Assembly: GCA_029057255.1 (NCBI GenBank)
Contig: JAICZO010000186.1
Coordinates: forward strand, 1-8,094
DNA: 8,094 nucleotides
Source: Muribaculaceae bacterium
GTDB lineage: Bacteria > Bacteroidota > Bacteroidia > Bacteroidales > Muribaculaceae
Direction: 5' to 3'
Shown here: one piece after another, positions 6,406-8,094 of the stretch
Position numbering within the stretch: position 1 is the stretch's first letter
Layout of the letters: the number at the start of each line of letters is the position of its first letter
Program-made: the position numbers and the translations under genes
Notes under the pieces: generated by a model
Seen by the model: only the letters and a program-made list of their open reading frames with translations
Databases searched by the model: none
What the model was told of the DNA's origin: nothing

Positions 6406-7887
6406 ATGTATCTCTTAGGATATGACATAGGCAGCTCGTCGGCGAAGGCCGCACTCGTCGACGCCACAACCGGACAGACCGTCGCCTCGGCATTCTACCC
6501 CAAGGAAGAAGCTCCCATCAAGGCCCTCCGGCCGGGATGGGCCGAGCAGGACCCGCGGAGCTGGTGGGAGTATATCAGACTCGCGACCGCCGACGTCCTC
6601 GCCACATCCAAGGTATCGGCCGCCGACATCAAGGCCATCGGCATAAGCTACCAGATGCACGGCCTCGTGGCTGTCGACAAAGACGGCGAGCTGCTGCGCG
6701 ACTCCATAATATGGTGCGACTCGCGCGCCGTGCAATACGGCGACCGGGCCTTCCGCGCTCTCGGCGACAGGTGCCTGGCCTCGCTCCTCAACTCTCCGGG
6801 CAACTTCACCGCCGCCAAGCTGGCGTGGGTCAAGGAGAACGAGCCGGAGCTGTACAGCCGCATCCACAAGGTCATGCTGCCGGGCGACTATATCGCCTAC
6901 CGCCTCACGGGCAACATCCTCACCAACGCCGAGGGACTGTCGGAGTACATGCTGTGGGACTTCAGCCAGAACGCCCCGGCACAGTTCCTGCTCGACTTCT
7001 TCGGCTTCGACAAGGCTCTGCTGCCTGACCTCGCGCCTACCTTCGGCAACCAGGGCACTCTCACCGCCCGGGCGGCGGCCGAGCTCGGACTCGCCGAGGG
7101 CACACCCGTGACCTACCGCGCCGGCGACCAGCCCAACAACGCGCTGTCGCTCAATGTCTTCAACCCCGGCGAAGTGGCGTCGACAGCAGGCACATCGGGC
7201 GTCGTATACGGCATCAACGGGACAGTCGACCACGACCCGCTGTCGCGAGTCAACTGCTTCGCTCACGTCAACCACAGCGCCGACGCACCCCGCATAGGCG
7301 TGATGACATGTATCAACGGCACCGGCATCCTCAACTCCTGGTGCAAGCGCAACATCGCCCCCGCAGGATGCTCCTACGCCGAGATGAACGACATCGCGGC
7401 CAAGGCTCCCGTCGGAAGCGCGGGCCTGACCGTACTGCCCTTCGGCAACGGTGCCGAGCGCGTCCTCGGCAACAGCGCCCCCGGCTGCTCGTTCCACGGC
7501 ATAAACTTCAACATCCACGACCGCAGCCACATGCTGCGCGCCGCCCAGGAAGGCATCGTCTTCGCTTTCATGTACGGCATGGAAATAATGGAGAAGATGG
7601 GCATGAACATCAACCGCATACATGCCGGCAATGCAAACATGTTCCTAAGCCCCGTCTTCAGGCAGACCCTCGCCGACGTGTCGGGAGCCGTCATAGAGCT
7701 ATACGACACCGACGGCGCCGCTGGTGCGGCAAAGGGTGCCGGAATAGGCGCAGGCCTATACCGCGACAACAACGAGGCCTTCGCAACTCTGCAGCGCCTC
7801 GGCACCATAACACCTGACAACGACCGCACGGCATGCCTCGACGCATACGCGCGGTGGAAAAACATACTGAACAAAAATACTGACTGA
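6406..7887 (+). CDS. xylB: Xylulokinase (FGGY family)
   Basis: Phosphorylates D-xylulose to D-xylulose 5-phosphate in the cytoplasm, feeding the pentose phosphate pathway. The length of 493 aa is normal. The N-terminal FGGY domain opens with the ATP-phosphate loop LGYDIGSSSAKAAL (4-17). GWAEQDP (44-50) and GISYQMHGL (79-87) are the xylulokinase sugar-site motifs, with Met84-His85 as in XylB. The catalytic base is Asp241 in RAGDQPNN, where E. coli-type enzymes have GDNA. The C-terminal domain has the nucleotide motifs STAGTSG (259-265) and a glycine-rich GAAGAAKGAGIGAG stretch (437-450). The gene starts 12 bp after the ROK kinase and ends 10 bp before xylA, so it belongs to one transcript. Order xylB-xylA is that of Bacteroides xylose operons as I recall them. 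Other FGGY kinases (gluconate, ribulose) are less likely given the xylA neighbour. Confidence 0.95.
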   Translation: MYLLGYDIGSSSAKAALVDATTGQTVASAFYPKEEAPIKALRPGWAEQDPRSWWEYIRLATADVLATSKVSAADIKAIGISYQMHGLVAVDKDGELLRDSIIWCDSRAVQYGDRAFRALGDRCLASLLNSPGNFTAAKLAWVKENEPELYSRIHKVMLPGDYIAYRLTGNILTNAEGLSEYMLWDFSQNAPAQFLLDFFGFDKALLPDLAPTFGNQGTLTARAAAELGLAEGTPVTYRAGDQPNNALSLNVFNPGEVASTAGTSGVVYGINGTVDHDPLSRVNCFAHVNHSADAPRIGVMTCINGTGILNSWCKRNIAPAGCSYAEMNDIAAKAPVGSAGLTVLPFGNGAERVLGNSAPGCSFHGINFNIHDRSHMLRAAQEGIVFAFMYGMEIMEKMGMNINRIHAGNANMFLSPVFRQTLADVSGAVIELYDTDGAAGAAKGAGIGAGLYRDNNEAFATLQRLGTITPDNDRTACLDAYARWKNILNKNTD

Positions 7888-7897
7888 ACAACTGATT

Positions 7898-8094
7898 ATG
7901 AAAGAGTACTTCCCCGGGATTTCGAAGATTAAATTCGAAGGCACATCAAGCTACAATCCCCTCGCATACCGCTATTATGACGCCGAGCGCATCGTCCTCG
8001 GCAAACCGAGGAAAGAGTGGCTCAAGTTCGCCATGGCATGGTGGCACACCCTCTGCGCCGAAGGCGGCGACCAGTTCGGCGGCGGCACCAAGAC
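7898..8094 (+). CDS. xylA: Xylose isomerase, 5' part only (runs off the window edge)
   Basis: Converts D-xylose to D-xylulose, the step before xylulokinase. Only 65 codons are present; the frame is open to the right edge. The visible N-terminus is highly diagnostic of the long (class II) bacterial xylose isomerase: FPGISKIKFEG (5-15), NPLAYRYYDAE (20-30), LKFAMAWWHTLCAEGGDQFG (42-61) and GGTK to the end. The tryptophans at 48-49 align with the substrate-pocket Trp of this family. The catalytic His and metal-binding Glu/Asp residues lie downstream and cannot be checked. The start ATG lies 10 bp after the xylB stop, with no Shine-Dalgarno, as usual here. Confidence 0.95.
   Translation, partial: MKEYFPGISKIKFEGTSSYNPLAYRYYDAERIVLGKPRKEWLKFAMAWWHTLCAEGGDQFGGGTK

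Noticed and set aside
6415..7623. Long open frame of 402 codons on the minus strand opposite xylB
   Set aside because: It is a shadow of the strong G/C third-position bias of xylB. Its translation is rich in Val, Ala, Gly and Arg with no recognisable motif, and the sense-strand gene is unambiguous. The same holds for the antisense frames at 201-1244, 3543-4274 and 4298-4996.

Overview
The window looks like a high-GC Bacteroidales chromosome, most plausibly a gut lineage such as Muribaculaceae. This rests on several signs. Codons end strongly in G or C, while the intergenic gaps are short and AT-rich. Shine-Dalgarno sites are essentially absent. One good Bacteroidetes-type promoter is present (CTTG, 20 bp, TATTTTTG). 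Two successive carbohydrate enzymes carry lipoprotein signals, and the xylose isomerase and xylulokinase are of Bacteroides type. The taxonomic placement is inference.

The layout is seven genes, all on the + strand. Positions 1-122 are an AT-richer leader that may hold the last codons of an unseen upstream gene. Positions 123-4211 form a compact exported carbohydrate-degradation module: a secreted two-domain GH43 enzyme, a lipoprotein GH88 unsaturated glucuronyl hydrolase, and a lipoprotein DUF4861-family protein that overlaps the GH88 gene by 4 bp. Positions 4212-4273 are the longest gap inside the cluster (62 bp) and contain the promoter. Positions 4274 to the end form a cytoplasmic sugar-entry module: type I mannose-6-phosphate isomerase, a divergent ROK-family sugar kinase, xylulokinase, and the first 65 codons of xylose isomerase, which runs off the right edge.

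The genes fit together as the tail of a polysaccharide utilisation locus joined to the catabolic genes for its products. GH43 would release xylose or arabinose, and GH88 would remove unsaturated glucuronyl caps. Xylose isomerase and xylulokinase take D-xylose to xylulose 5-phosphate, while the ROK kinase and ManA could take a hexose such as mannose to fructose 6-phosphate. The natural substrate guess is a glucuronic-acid-decorated xylan or a related hemicellulose. No SusC/SusD, polysaccharide lyase, GH10, GH67, GH115 or transporter is visible in this window, so this remains inference.

The most interesting point is the translationally overlapped GH88-DUF4861 pair with no lyase in sight. It may be a two-step system in which DUF4861 creates the unsaturated uronic acid that GH88 then removes. 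I see no mobile elements, CRISPR arrays, tRNA or rRNA genes, or frameshifted genes.
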